The notes: generated by a model from the sequence alone, not told the origin. Shown: positions 33,915 through 44,287, counted from the first letter of the stretch. The stretch is DNA of 64,000 bases from Sphingobacterium multivorum (GCF_039511225.1 NZ_CP154261.1:4588001-4652000); one strand, 5' to 3'. Translations and numbers: made by a program.

Positions 33915-36113
33915 TTAAAGTGCCGATATTTTCAGTAAAACACTGGGACGGTTGCTATTCAGGTCTGGATTTACGCCAACTTTCATCAGGTAGTCGCCCG
34001 AATAGGTTTGTCCCTGGCCTAAGCTCGACTTGGTTCCCGGATACAAGTTGATTTCCTCCACCCGATATTGCTTTTGGGCATCCAGTCCTTTTAGACGGAC
34101 AGGATCGGTTGTTCCGATACCATAGCGGTTATTGACCAGGTAGTTGAAGACGACAGCTTCTGTTTTTTGGCTATTCACGTAGCTAAGGGCGGCAAAGTCA
34201 CCTTCACGTGGATCGGCCAGACGATACTGCTCTCCGTGCCATATTGTCCCTTTAAGCGCGTCGTAATTCTTTACCGCCTGCTGGCAGAATAACAGATCCT
34301 GTTCTTTCAGGTGGCTCACCACAATATCAAACCCCAGTTTGCCCATCATGGCTACATCCGTGCGGAATTTGAGGGACTGTTTTCCCCAGTCAGTCACATG
34401 GTTTGAAGTGCTGATTGCCGGGAAAAAGTACGAATACTCGTACTGCATAAAAATACGCTCCAAAGGGTCTGTATTGTCCGAAGGCCAAAATTCGGTAAAG
34501 TACCGAAGTGCCGCATAGTCCACACGACCACCCCCGCCCGAACATAACATCATCGGCACTTTCGGATATTTCGAACGTATACGTTCAAGGACTTTATACA
34601 GTCCTTCCACATACGAGATATAGAATGCCCCCTGATCCTTTAAAAATGCAGAATGCGCATTGTAAATAACCGCATTGCAGTCCCATTTGATATATGCCAA
34701 AGATGGATTCTTGGTAAAAAGATCATCCAGTATATTAAAAACAAAATCCTGCACCTTGGGGTTTGTCAGATCCAGGATCAACTGATTGCGGAAGTAATGT
34801 TCTTCCCGCTGTGGCTGTTTGACAACCCAATCCGGATGTTGTTCATAGAGTTCGGATTTGGGGCTAACCATTTCAGGTTCTACCCAGATACCGAATTTAA
34901 CCCCCTGCTTGGTTGCTTCTTCCACGAGTGTCGCGATACCATTGGGCAGTTTTGTCCGGTTTGGTTGCCAGTCTCCCAGACTGGAGTGATCGCTGTTACG
35001 CGGATATTTATTTCCAAACCAGCCGTCATCCAATAAAAATAGATCTACGCCTAGTTTCTTGGTATCCTGGAGTAAACCTTTTAATTTTTGTTCATTAAAA
35101 TCAAAGTAGGTCGCCTCCCAATTGTTGAGTAAAGTCAGGCGTTCGCCATTTCCATCCAGCAGCTGATATTTACGGGCCCAATTGTGCAGATTTCGGGAGG
35201 CGGTGCCTTTTCCCTTTGTCGATAAGGTATAAATCAACTTGGGTGTTGTAAACTCCTGGTTGCTGGCTAATTTTACATTGGAAGCATAGTTATTTATTCC
35301 GGCGATGATACGTAGGTTATTGAGGTAATCCACTTCAAAATCCACCTTAAAATTTCCACTATACCCCAGGCTTGCCATCAATACTGTTCCTTCATCTTCG
35401 GATGCAGCCTTACCCAGTGACACCATAAAGGAAGGTGGCTGGAATAAATTCGCCCGTGTTCCGAGCTTACTGTCCAGCACTTTAATGCCATGTGTTAACG
35501 GAGCCTCGTCCACCTGCATTTCTTTTGCCCAGTCGCCATGGTACTGCCGTAGCCAATACGCGTTGGAGCGCAGGGTGAGGTTGGCCGAAGCAAATTTTTC
35601 CAGCGTGACGACTTTCTTTTCCTTATTTTGGATGGTTGCCCACTGTTCAATGATATCCTCATTCAAAAACGATTTGTAGTGTAAAACGACATAAATATCG
35701 TATACCAGATCTTTTAGGGTAATATCAAGCTGTTTGACATTCGCATCAACGTTTTTCACCGCATGCTTTTCATAGCGTAGGTCCAGGGAGCGGTTACCAT
35801 CGGCATGAACGACACTGATGGCCGGTTCCAGTAGGTTTTTTGAACCTGAAGGGGTATAAGCTGCGTTGGAGAGGCCACTATAATCTGTCAATTGCCTATA
35901 ACCGCTTGCAATGGTCGAGTACTCTTTTGAATCACTCAATTTTTCACCGTAATAGAGCATTTTCAGTGTTTTCGTGGAATCGTACTCCAACACGAGGGCA
36001 TTCGATCTGGTTTCAATAGGAATCTGTTTGGACTGCGCCTGTGCCTCCAGATGGACAAGCCCCTGGGTCATCAAAAGCCCGAGTACAACATGTTTAAAAT
36101 GATGGGTTGGCAT
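33915..36113 (-). CDS. GH36 alpha-galactosidase
   Basis: A 732-residue secreted enzyme (signal HVVLGLLMTQGLVHLEAQAQ). The N-terminal beta-supersandwich is followed by the catalytic barrel with LFLLDDGWFGNKYPR, the nucleophile Asp in YIKWDCN, CSGGGGR, and the acid/base Asp in EFWPSDNTDPLER. These are standard GH36 markers. It removes terminal alpha-1,6-linked galactose from oligosaccharides such as raffinose-series sugars or galactomannan fragments. The signal peptide indicates a periplasmic or surface location, so it acts after SusCD import or on the surface. It lies 12 bp downstream of the GH95 gene. Confidence 0.94.
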   Translation of the reverse strand: MPTHHFKHVVLGLLMTQGLVHLEAQAQSKQIPIETRSNALVLEYDSTKTLKMLYYGEKLSDSKEYSTIASGYRQLTDYSGLSNAAYTPSGSKNLLEPAISVVHADGNRSLDLRYEKHAVKNVDANVKQLDITLKDLVYDIYVVLHYKSFLNEDIIEQWATIQNKEKKVVTLEKFASANLTLRSNAYWLRQYHGDWAKEMQVDEAPLTHGIKVLDSKLGTRANLFQPPSFMVSLGKAASEDEGTVLMASLGYSGNFKVDFEVDYLNNLRIIAGINNYASNVKLASNQEFTTPKLIYTLSTKGKGTASRNLHNWARKYQLLDGNGERLTLLNNWEATYFDFNEQKLKGLLQDTKKLGVDLFLLDDGWFGNKYPRNSDHSSLGDWQPNRTKLPNGIATLVEEATKQGVKFGIWVEPEMVSPKSELYEQHPDWVVKQPQREEHYFRNQLILDLTNPKVQDFVFNILDDLFTKNPSLAYIKWDCNAVIYNAHSAFLKDQGAFYISYVEGLYKVLERIRSKYPKVPMMLCSGGGGRVDYAALRYFTEFWPSDNTDPLERIFMQYEYSYFFPAISTSNHVTDWGKQSLKFRTDVAMMGKLGFDIVVSHLKEQDLLFCQQAVKNYDALKGTIWHGEQYRLADPREGDFAALSYVNSQKTEAVVFNYLVNNRYGIGTTDPVRLKGLDAQKQYRVEEINLYPGTKSSLGQGQTYSGDYLMKVGVNPDLNSNRPSVLLKISAL

Positions 36114-36125
36114 ATATAAATAGAT

Positions 36126-38372
36126 TTAGGATTTGTTTACGAACTTGACTATTTTGTTTGCTTTCAATTGAATCTTGTAAAGGTATTTACCATTGATTTC
36201 CTGCTGTGGGCTTAGACCTGCCAATTGGGAAGGACTCAATACCTGAATCGTTTGATCTTGCGGCGAAGAAAGGCTGAGCTGCGTAATGCTGCCGTTATTC
36301 CATTCCATCATTTCAATGTGTATATTGCCCCGGGCTTTGAGCCCCTTGACCGTCCCGGCCGACCAGCGATCAGGCAGTGCAGGAAGTAATTCCAGCACAT
36401 CCGTTTGCGATTGCAGCAATAGTTCACTCACAGCAGCCACATAGCCCAGGTTACCATCGATCTGAAAGGGTGGATGGGCACATAAAAGATTGGCATAAAC
36501 GCCACCGCCATTGTTGTAATCAATACCATCGCCGCCAACGAGGTTAATGAAATTGGTCAGGATTTTATAGGCGTGATTCCCATCCTGCAAGCGGGCCCAA
36601 AAAGCCACCTTCCAGGCCATAGACCAACCCGTGGATTCGTCGCCACGCGCGGTGAGGGTAACTCGTGCAGCTTTGGCCAGTTCCGGTGTTTTTAAAACAG
36701 AGAATTGGTTACCGGGATAAAGACCAAAGAGATGGGACACATGGCGATGCTTATCCTGTGGATCATCCCGATCCGTTTCCCACTCCTGCAGCTGTCCCCA
36801 TTTGCCGATTTTGGGTTTGAGCAGCGCATCGCGAAGTGCCGTGATATGTTTACGGTAATCGGCGTCCAACTTCAAAATTGTGCTTGCCTGGATGTAGTTG
36901 CTAAAGAGATCGTAAATAATTTGGTGGTCATAACTCACGGCATCCTCGGTCGGACCATGTTCCGGCGACCAGCCTTTTGGCGCCACCACAGTTCCGTCTG
37001 CTCTTCGAACCAGACGATCATCCCAAAACTCACTTATTTCTTTTAAAATCGGATACGCAAATTCGCGTAGGTATTTCTCGTCTTTGTTAAAGGCATAATG
37101 TTCCCACAGTGCCTGCGCATACCAGGCACTTCCCGGCGTATTCCAAAGAAAGCTCTCCCCACCAAAAATATTATTTTCGGTCTTTACAGTCCAGCCCCTG
37201 ACGCCCGGAAATTCCTTTTGTGTATTTATTTTTTTCACGGCACGCATGCTATTGATATAATCGAGGTAAGGCCAGGCCGACTCACTCAGATTGGCCACTT
37301 CCGCAGGCCAATAATTCATCTGCACATTGATATTGGAATGGTAATCGGAGCGCCATGGTGGATTGTTGCTGTTGTTCCACAATCCCTGCAGGTTTGCAGG
37401 CAAACCGCCTTTTCGGGAAGAACTGATCAGGAGATAACGTCCATATTGGTAGACCAGTGCTTCAAGAGCTGGGATCGGCTGTTTTTTATAGGCCTCCAAC
37501 AGCGCTTTTGTTGTTTGCTTACTGTCCAGCTGGCTATGGTCGAGATCAAGCGCCACCCGGTTAAACAGCGCTGTATAGTCTGCAAGGTGCCGTGCCAACA
37601 GCTTATTTACGCCATATTTTTCCGCTTGCTGCAGATTACGTTCATTGACCTTCATCGGTTCATCGGCCGACTTCCATTTGGTGGCCCGAGTATTAGCATA
37701 ATCAGTTGCGGCACTCAGCAGCAGAACAAGGCGATCGGCAGATTTTACGCTAAGGACAGCCCGACCTTTTTCATCTGTTGTTCTGGAAAGTGAACCACCT
37801 ACGACCTGCACACGTACCTGTGCGGCATAGCGCATACCATTGTCGAGCATTCCCTGAAATGCAAGCTTACCATCCGCCACCTCTACCGCCTGCCCATGTG
37901 CATCCTGAAGTACAATCTGGGCATTGAATTCACCTTTTTTACTGTTTGTATACTCAAATACCATAACCTGGTCGGGCTGGCTGGCAAAATAGCGCCGGTT
38001 GATCTGCTGTCCATCCTGCTGATAGGCTATTTCATGCAGCCCTTTATCTAAGTTTAACTTTCGGCTGTAAGAAGAATACGATGAATCGCCCCCTTGTTCA
38101 AAGCGAACAAAAAGATCACCAAAAGCCTGGTAGGCCCCTGTTTCCTGTTCATCACCTGTCCAAAGGCTATTTTCATTAAATTGAATATGTTCTTGCTGTA
38201 CACCGCCAAAGATCATGGCTCCTATTCGTCCATTTCCGATCGGATAAGCTTCGGTCATCCAATCTTTTGCAGGTCGATCATCCCATAGATAATACCGTTG
38301 GGCGTAGGAAGTGCCAAAACAAATGGTCAAAAGTATTAAGAGAACGTATTTCATTTTTGTGTGCATCAACAT
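36126..38372 (-). CDS. GH95 family alpha-L-fucosidase/alpha-L-galactosidase
   Basis: A 748-residue protein with a signal peptide (YVLLILLTICFGTSYAQ). DWMTEAYPIGNGRIGAMIFGG and FNENSLWTGDE near the start are diagnostic for GH95. The (alpha/alpha)6 barrel has NVQMNYWPAEVANLSE, the catalytic Glu candidate in GWSPEHGPTED and the Asp-bearing FQIDGNLGYVAA. GH95 enzymes invert alpha-1,2-L-fucose linkages; some cleave alpha-L-galactose in fucose positions. With the CE20-like esterase next door this recalls xyloglucan or pectin side-chain removal. It is co-transcribed with its neighbours (16 bp after the symporter gene). Confidence 0.94.
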   Translation of the reverse strand: MLMHTKMKYVLLILLTICFGTSYAQRYYLWDDRPAKDWMTEAYPIGNGRIGAMIFGGVQQEHIQFNENSLWTGDEQETGAYQAFGDLFVRFEQGGDSSYSSYSRKLNLDKGLHEIAYQQDGQQINRRYFASQPDQVMVFEYTNSKKGEFNAQIVLQDAHGQAVEVADGKLAFQGMLDNGMRYAAQVRVQVVGGSLSRTTDEKGRAVLSVKSADRLVLLLSAATDYANTRATKWKSADEPMKVNERNLQQAEKYGVNKLLARHLADYTALFNRVALDLDHSQLDSKQTTKALLEAYKKQPIPALEALVYQYGRYLLISSSRKGGLPANLQGLWNNSNNPPWRSDYHSNINVQMNYWPAEVANLSESAWPYLDYINSMRAVKKINTQKEFPGVRGWTVKTENNIFGGESFLWNTPGSAWYAQALWEHYAFNKDEKYLREFAYPILKEISEFWDDRLVRRADGTVVAPKGWSPEHGPTEDAVSYDHQIIYDLFSNYIQASTILKLDADYRKHITALRDALLKPKIGKWGQLQEWETDRDDPQDKHRHVSHLFGLYPGNQFSVLKTPELAKAARVTLTARGDESTGWSMAWKVAFWARLQDGNHAYKILTNFINLVGGDGIDYNNGGGVYANLLCAHPPFQIDGNLGYVAAVSELLLQSQTDVLELLPALPDRWSAGTVKGLKARGNIHIEMMEWNNGSITQLSLSSPQDQTIQVLSPSQLAGLSPQQEINGKYLYKIQLKANKIVKFVNKS

Positions 38373-38388
38373 AGCGGTTTATACGATT

Positions 38389-39984
38389 TTATTGAGCAAT
38401 GCCCAAGGGTGAAAAAATAAGATAGATAACAATCATCAGGACAATCAGCATTGCCCCCACGCCATAGCGGCCTTTCCAATAGGCTTCTTTATGCTGGCCG
38501 GAAAATTCAAATTGATACGTTGACCGATAATCAGGTTGGCTCAATTTACTTCCTCCCCAGATAAGCAGTGAAATCAGCAAAAAAAGCACAGCGAATAGAT
38601 GGAGATAATGCAATTCTGTTTTCCAGACAAACACCAGAAAAAAATAACTGAACATGTACAAAAACAGCCCAATTTGTGCCATGCGCGGTGTCACACGGCG
38701 GGATAAGATCCCCAAGATCATAATGGTGAAAATGGGCATATTAAATAAACCCGATACGGTCTGCAAATAGGTATAAAATCCATCGTGGGCAAAAAGGATA
38801 AAAGGGGCAATAAACATTGCTGAAATTGAAATGATCAATTCGAACAATTTCCCTTTTCGCACCAATTCCTTTTCACTGTATGGTCTCTTTTTATAAGCCA
38901 GATAGGGTTTGTAAATATTAAAAATAAATAAACTGCCGCAGCTTTGCAGCCCGGCGGTGTACGTTGTCATCGCCGCACCAAAGACCAAGGCCAAGGAAAA
39001 ACCGATCAGGATATCGGGGAAAATTAAAACAATAAGTTTCGGAAAAACAGAAGCCGTAGGCTGTACGTGCGGCAACAGATGCACCGCCAAAAGCCCCGGC
39101 AGATTGATCAGCAAGGGCATAAGGAGCTTACCACCCGCAGCCAAGGTCATCCCTTTTTGGGCCTCCTTTAAATTCTTAGCACTTAGGGCCTGCTGTGCAA
39201 TATAGGGTTCCATCCCCCAGTAGTAGAAATTGATCAGCAGCATCCCGGTAAATAAGGTCGAAAATGGTACCGCATCATGCTTTCCGCCAACCGCATTAAG
39301 GTGTTCCTTTTTTTCATGCAGTAGCTGCGCCAGGCCAGACCAGACATCCCCAGCCCCCAGGTGCCAAAGCGCAAAGACAGGAATGAGCACCGCAAGTAAA
39401 AACAGACATAAACCCAAACTTAAATCCGATAAGGAGATCAGCTTGAGACCACCCAAAATACTGTATAAACTACCGATCACGCCTAAGGCCCATACCAGCA
39501 GCCAGATGCTCTGCCAGTACGTAATATGCAAAAGCGCCGGAACATCAAACATGGTCGCCAGGCTCAAGGCTCCACCGTACAATACAGGAGGCAGCAAATT
39601 GACGATATAACCAATTAAGATGAGGATCGAAACCAGCATTTTTGTTTTGCTGTCAAATCGCAGTGCCAAGAAATCCGGAACCGTCCGAAAGCCATGCTTA
39701 AAATAAATAGGCAGCAGAAATTCCGACACCAAAAGCATGGCCACAACCGAACTAACGCCCCAGCCGATGACTGAAAGATTATTGATATAAACCGATTCGT
39801 TTTCACCTATAAACTGGTTGGCGCTCAAGTTTGTCAACAGCAAGGCCGAACCTACCATCCAAAAGCTATTGCTCTTTCCGGCCAGAAAGAAACCATTAAG
39901 CGTGGTGGAATAGGTGGTCTTAAATTTCCATAAAGACCATAACGCAACCAAGCCAGTAAAAAGACAAAAACTAAAAATTATCAT
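38389..39984 (-). CDS. Sodium:solute symporter (SSS/SLC5 family)
   Basis: A 531-residue inner-membrane protein with about 13-14 TM segments. NGFFLAGKSNSFWMVGSALLLTNLSANQFIG (in part) is the typical SGLT TM1 region, and FRTVPDFLALRFD follows as in sugar symporters. YSILGGLKLISLSDLSLGL corresponds to the core TM6 region. Relatives take up sugars, sialic acid or fucose with sodium. Here it probably imports the monosaccharide released by the locus's hydrolases, galactose or L-fucose being the likeliest. The stop lies 16 bp before GH95, and the regulator gene precedes it by 16 bp. Confidence 0.93.
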   Translation of the reverse strand: MIIFSFCLFTGLVALWSLWKFKTTYSTTLNGFFLAGKSNSFWMVGSALLLTNLSANQFIGENESVYINNLSVIGWGVSSVVAMLLVSEFLLPIYFKHGFRTVPDFLALRFDSKTKMLVSILILIGYIVNLLPPVLYGGALSLATMFDVPALLHITYWQSIWLLVWALGVIGSLYSILGGLKLISLSDLSLGLCLFLLAVLIPVFALWHLGAGDVWSGLAQLLHEKKEHLNAVGGKHDAVPFSTLFTGMLLINFYYWGMEPYIAQQALSAKNLKEAQKGMTLAAGGKLLMPLLINLPGLLAVHLLPHVQPTASVFPKLIVLIFPDILIGFSLALVFGAAMTTYTAGLQSCGSLFIFNIYKPYLAYKKRPYSEKELVRKGKLFELIISISAMFIAPFILFAHDGFYTYLQTVSGLFNMPIFTIMILGILSRRVTPRMAQIGLFLYMFSYFFLVFVWKTELHYLHLFAVLFLLISLLIWGGSKLSQPDYRSTYQFEFSGQHKEAYWKGRYGVGAMLIVLMIVIYLIFSPLGIAQ

Positions 39985-40000
39985 CGTAAAACTTCCTTTT

Positions 40001-41041
40001 TTATACCGAGCCTCGATCCGCCAACGTTGTCGGCACCACTTCCCGAATCACTGTTCTTTCGAGCACAAACTTGGCGGCTTCGGAACCAATCCGTGCAAAA
40101 CTCGTCGAAAAGGTCGTGATACCACCGCTGATAATCTCCTTAATGACATCATCATTATGGGATAAAATCCCCAGATCCTCACCCAAAATCCAGCCCTTTT
40201 GAAGCACCTCTTTTAACATCTGATAGAGCTCCGGATTATGAATGGTAAAATACAGTTTCCCCTTTTTTAGATCGCCCACATGGTATTGCTTTTCGATACG
40301 TCCTTTTAGCTTATAGTCTTTCAGAAAGCGTAAGAAAGCATTTTTGATTTCATTGGGTTCGGCTGTATTCTCCCTAAAATAGAAGATCACTTCCTTATAC
40401 TTTTTGATCTTTGGATGGAGCTCTTGAAACACGGCGTAAGTCGCTTCTTCAAATTCCTGAGCGACATAAGAATATTCTGCACCCAGATCCATCAGCCGAT
40501 CGATAATCAATAGTTTTGATACCGGAATGTTGCGTAACAAACGCTCAGAATCGGCATTTTCAATCGGCGCGACAATATATACTGTATAGCGACCTTGTAT
40601 TCGGTTAAAGATATCCTCAAAGGTTTCCATATTGTTGTGATGGAAAAAAAGATCGACCGTCACTTCTTCCGGAAGATTGGCCCGTAATTCAGACACCAAG
40701 GTATCCTGAAAAGTATCGTAAGCATATAGCAACACGGCAACTTTCTGTTTCAACTGGGTGTTATTGCTGACGACAAAATATCCTTTTCTATTTTTGGATT
40801 CCACCACGCCATGGGCGATCAGGTCGCGGTAAGCTTTGGCGAAAGTTTCCCGAGCGTAGCCGAGGTATTGAATCAGGTTATTGACGGATGGTAAACTGGA
40901 ATGTACCTCCAATTCACTGGCGTCAATGGCATCCAATACGCCCTGCACAATACATTCATGTTTCGAAAGCCCGTTTAAAGCTTCCAATCGTTTGATCCGA
41001 TCGATCAACGCTTTAAACTGTTCTTCTTTGGTTATCTTCAT
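40001..41041 (-). CDS. GntR-family regulator with LacI-type ligand domain
   Basis: A 346-residue regulator. The N-terminal winged helix-turn-helix reads SSLPSVNNLIQYLGYARETFAKAYRDLIAHGVVESKNRKGYFV (split here by motif), the GntR signature. From about residue 85 onward a periplasmic-binding-protein-like sensor (KVAVLLYAYDTFQDTLVSEL, then SGGITTFSTSFARIGSEAAKF) replaces the usual GntR effector domain. This hybrid type in Bacteroidota controls sugar operons; Bacteroides FucR is a GntR-family repressor of fucose genes. It is encoded inside the locus, so it probably senses a released sugar and controls this operon. Confidence 0.92.
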   Translation of the reverse strand: MKITKEEQFKALIDRIKRLEALNGLSKHECIVQGVLDAIDASELEVHSSLPSVNNLIQYLGYARETFAKAYRDLIAHGVVESKNRKGYFVVSNNTQLKQKVAVLLYAYDTFQDTLVSELRANLPEEVTVDLFFHHNNMETFEDIFNRIQGRYTVYIVAPIENADSERLLRNIPVSKLLIIDRLMDLGAEYSYVAQEFEEATYAVFQELHPKIKKYKEVIFYFRENTAEPNEIKNAFLRFLKDYKLKGRIEKQYHVGDLKKGKLYFTIHNPELYQMLKEVLQKGWILGEDLGILSHNDDVIKEIISGGITTFSTSFARIGSEAAKFVLERTVIREVVPTTLADRGSV

Positions 41042-41054
41042 ATGTTATTATTAA

Positions 41055-43076
41055 CTAAAGAGCAATCTTAAGTAATTTTGCTCCTGCTTGCTCAAAGGCA
41101 ATGGAATTTTTAGCAGTAAATTCCTGCGCTGTTTTTTCAAATAGCTCCACGGCCTTATATGTTGTATTTGGCATCAGGCCAATCTGTTTAAAATCTATAT
41201 TTATCGTTGCTGGGGCTGTATGGTAATTAAATACCGCCACATACAGCGTTTTTCCTATCTTTTTGTAATAATACGTATTTGCCGCTTTTCCTTCGACAAA
41301 TCCTGCAGGACGGAAGCTTTTACCATCGGCTATAATTTTTAAAATTTCGGGATCCTGCAGATAGTTATTCATCTTAGGCTGCCAGTTTTCTTTCTTGGAG
41401 AGATCGTCGCCAAGGATAATGGTGCCCGTTACCACACCTGAAAGCAATCTGGCCTTATTCACTTCTGGGCTTTCATCATGAAAGACAAGATGGTCGGCAT
41501 CGATAAAATCATAAAGATAAGTTTGCCACCAACCGTAGCTCACACTATTTAAAGTATACTGTGTTTGGTCGATCGTCTTCCAGGCGTCGCAGGCTATCCT
41601 GCGCATGTGTGCAAATTGAGCTGTCGCCAAGGAAGGTGAAATCGCAGCATAGATCAACATTTTACCTTGGAGTACGTCGACGAGATGTTTCATCCCCACA
41701 GCATAAGCCTGCATACCCGTCTGAATTTTTTGATCGTAAAAACCTGTGGATTCGATTGCTGCGTGAGAAAGAAAATCAACTTTGATCATACGGAAACCAC
41801 AGTCGACCAATTTCCCTAAGATTACATCCATACGAGCCAACGTACCGGGATGCGTCGGATCAAGAGCCCGACCGCCATCTAAATTGTGGTAGCCTTTTTG
41901 GGTTTTGGTCCAGAGCTGTCCGAAGGTAAACTGGCTCCCCTCGGCTTTGCGGTCGGGGCCACTTCCATGCCCCCAATCCGTGAAGGGTGCCCAATAAACA
42001 CCTGGTTTAAGTCCCAGGGAGTCACAATAACGTACAAATTGTTTCAATTGTGTATAATCTCCAGACATCCCTCCCGGCGTCATATTGTCCCAAAAGGAAT
42101 CCAAATCAATAAAGGCTTCACCATCAGCGTTGCGGAAATAAGGAATGTCCTTGGCAAAATAGTCTGCGGTGCCCGTAGCATTCTTAAAATTCAGTTTTTC
42201 CTGGATTACACCCCAGCTGTTCCAACCAACAGGTGTTGCTCCTTGCCAAGATTTCACATAGGCCGGCGATAGTTTCCGATGGATCTTGGCATAGTTTTCC
42301 AGTCCAGTACGCCAATCCTTGTCACAGGATACCAGGTATTTTGGGGAACGGATCACATCGCCTTTGACGGCGCCATGCGCCATGGAATCACGTGTGATAT
42401 TCACATCCGTAAAACCTGCCCTTACAACAAGGTGACTGTATTGCCCCTGTGCTCCCTGGATAGCAATGCCCGATTTCCAAACAGATTGATCCAATGAACC
42501 AATCAAAAGACCTTTGCCGCTGTCCTTATCGTACACAACACCAACCTCGGCGCTACTCTTACCATTCATCGCCAGAGCATTATTCTCATAGGAAATAAAG
42601 GTATCGTTATCAAAAGGAACCGCCAGCTGATACAAGGATTTTCCCAGGCCGCCAACCGAAGCATTTGACCAGACAGGCACAAGTTCATTGCTAGCCAAAT
42701 TTTTACCCTTAACTTCCAGTTCCAGGATAACACCATCTATCCCGTCGTAGAAATAAAAACGCTGCAGCAATGTGATGCCCTGCTGGGTCTTAACCGAAAT
42801 GGTATACTGCATACCTTTGCCCAAATTGTCCTGGATGGGCTTTTCGGTCACGCTGCGGGGCCCTGTCAATTTATCCGTACTAATTTTTTGTCCATTAGCA
42901 AGCGCCAAATAGGCACTTGCTTGTTGTATATAGGCGACTTGATCTTTACTTAAGGAATACGTTCCATGCGCTTTATCGTACGTTAATGTTATCCCGTTTT
43001 TCCTGACCTGAAAAGGCTGCGCGGATACCATGAAAGTACATAGCATAAAACTTAGTGCGAAAATAACTGTCTTCAT
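41055..43076 (-). CDS. Clan GH-D glycoside hydrolase (GH27/GH36-like alpha-galactosidase)
   Basis: A 673-residue secreted enzyme (signal FALSFMLCTFMVSAQ). An N-terminal beta-domain of about 250 residues precedes a barrel beginning PVGWNSWGVIQE, as in GH27. The nucleophile strand reads FRMIKVDFLSHAA, with Asp in the clan GH-D position (compare KYDNC in GH27 and KWDMN in GH36). A C-terminal beta-domain closes the protein. It probably removes an alpha-linked galactose-type residue. The motif differs from both textbook families, so I cannot name the CAZy family with certainty. It is the first enzyme after the SusCD and lipoprotein genes. Confidence 0.82.
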   Translation of the reverse strand: MKTVIFALSFMLCTFMVSAQPFQVRKNGITLTYDKAHGTYSLSKDQVAYIQQASAYLALANGQKISTDKLTGPRSVTEKPIQDNLGKGMQYTISVKTQQGITLLQRFYFYDGIDGVILELEVKGKNLASNELVPVWSNASVGGLGKSLYQLAVPFDNDTFISYENNALAMNGKSSAEVGVVYDKDSGKGLLIGSLDQSVWKSGIAIQGAQGQYSHLVVRAGFTDVNITRDSMAHGAVKGDVIRSPKYLVSCDKDWRTGLENYAKIHRKLSPAYVKSWQGATPVGWNSWGVIQEKLNFKNATGTADYFAKDIPYFRNADGEAFIDLDSFWDNMTPGGMSGDYTQLKQFVRYCDSLGLKPGVYWAPFTDWGHGSGPDRKAEGSQFTFGQLWTKTQKGYHNLDGGRALDPTHPGTLARMDVILGKLVDCGFRMIKVDFLSHAAIESTGFYDQKIQTGMQAYAVGMKHLVDVLQGKMLIYAAISPSLATAQFAHMRRIACDAWKTIDQTQYTLNSVSYGWWQTYLYDFIDADHLVFHDESPEVNKARLLSGVVTGTIILGDDLSKKENWQPKMNNYLQDPEILKIIADGKSFRPAGFVEGKAANTYYYKKIGKTLYVAVFNYHTAPATINIDFKQIGLMPNTTYKAVELFEKTAQEFTAKNSIAFEQAGAKLLKIAL

Positions 43077-43087
43077 TCTGCTTGATA

Positions 43088-44266
43088 TTATTGTAAATTG
43101 ATTTGAAACGCGTTAATCTTCATGTAATGGTCGGGTTGAAAATTGACCAGCATCCCTATATTGACCGTCACCTTTTCTTTGATTTCAAAATAAACACCAT
43201 CTGATTTAACATCAGCATGGGCCATTGCCTGTTGAATCTGCTCAAGATCTGGAATGCCGCTGTTTGCTTTGCTAACAACCAGTTTTGCTGGCGGTTGATC
43301 ATAATTTGTCCAGGATAAGTTACAAAAAAAACGATATTTACCGGGCAATAAGGTTACTTTTTGCTCTATTTTTCCATTTACGATAGCCGGAGCCCCCCAG
43401 CCGGCTTCAATGTTGACTACACCGCCATCGTCCGATCCAAAACCACCGTAACCGTTGTGGTTTTTCATGGCGGCATTGGTGATCCAATTGTCCAAAACTC
43501 CCCAGCGGTTACCGTCATAGACCGTCGCTGTAAATGGTGTTTTGTAATTCTGCAGGTACCAAGGCGTAATATTATCCCTTTTTATAGCCAATTTGGTCGA
43601 TTTGACCATAAAGGTATCAATCGCCGAACTATCTGGTCTGAACACCGTGCGATAGGAAACTTCGGCACCCGGAAGATAGCGTTGAAGACCTATCTTTTCA
43701 TCCTGATTTTTAGCGCGCACGACGGTATCTGTGGTGCCACCATCCCAATTTCTATACGCTATACGCAGTCCATCAAAGCCCATGGTTTCTGATACATTTT
43801 GCAAACCCAATTGCAGTTGCTGTCCAGCAATAAAATTCTGTTCGAGTACCACGCGTTGGTAAAGCCCTTCGCGATAACGATCGCCATACACATTCCCCAC
43901 CACATAGGTCGGAACAGAAAAGCGTCCTGCGGCATCCACACTACGAATTTCTAAATTTATGGGCCCTTCAGGCAGTTTGTCGATTAAATAACGTACGGTA
44001 TCGACCTTACCCGTCAGTTTGACCGGTATTTTCATCGAATCCTGCTTACTGTTCCAATAGATACGTAGCTCAGAAACACCCGAGGAAGCCCTATAGACCC
44101 CTTCTACCTGGATACGGTATTTTCCCGAACGAACTCTAATCGAATCCAACTTTGCCGGGTAGATAATTGCTTTCCCATCCGTGTGCTCGGTAAACTCATC
44201 CATTTTGGAACAAGCTGCCAACAGCGCCACGATAAATAAGGACAGCAATACGATATATCTTTTCAT
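43088..44266 (-). CDS. Surface lipoprotein, DUF4998/DUF5013-type
   Basis: A 392-residue lipoprotein (signal LLSLFIVALLAACSKMDEF, anchor Cys near residue 19). The first half (KLDSIRVRSGKYRIQVEGVY, SGVSELRIYWNSKQDSMKIPV) matches DUF4998. The second half, with a jelly-roll-like WGVLDNWITNAAMKNHNGYGG and KVTVNIGMLVNF, resembles the DUF5013 carbohydrate-binding region found behind SusD genes. It probably binds glycan at the cell surface as an SGBP. It sits 22 bp after the second lipoprotein gene, in the same transcript as SusCD pair 2. Confidence 0.82.
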   Translation of the reverse strand: MKRYIVLLSLFIVALLAACSKMDEFTEHTDGKAIIYPAKLDSIRVRSGKYRIQVEGVYRASSGVSELRIYWNSKQDSMKIPVKLTGKVDTVRYLIDKLPEGPINLEIRSVDAAGRFSVPTYVVGNVYGDRYREGLYQRVVLEQNFIAGQQLQLGLQNVSETMGFDGLRIAYRNWDGGTTDTVVRAKNQDEKIGLQRYLPGAEVSYRTVFRPDSSAIDTFMVKSTKLAIKRDNITPWYLQNYKTPFTATVYDGNRWGVLDNWITNAAMKNHNGYGGFGSDDGGVVNIEAGWGAPAIVNGKIEQKVTLLPGKYRFFCNLSWTNYDQPPAKLVVSKANSGIPDLEQIQQAMAHADVKSDGVYFEIKEKVTVNIGMLVNFQPDHYMKINAFQINLQ

Positions 44267-44287
44267 AACTTTTGCTTTTTAAATTGA

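Noticed and set aside
37098..37793. A 231-residue plus-strand open frame opposite the GH95 gene
   Set aside because: It is fully antisense to a GH95 gene with clear catalytic motifs, and no signal or domain is recognisable.
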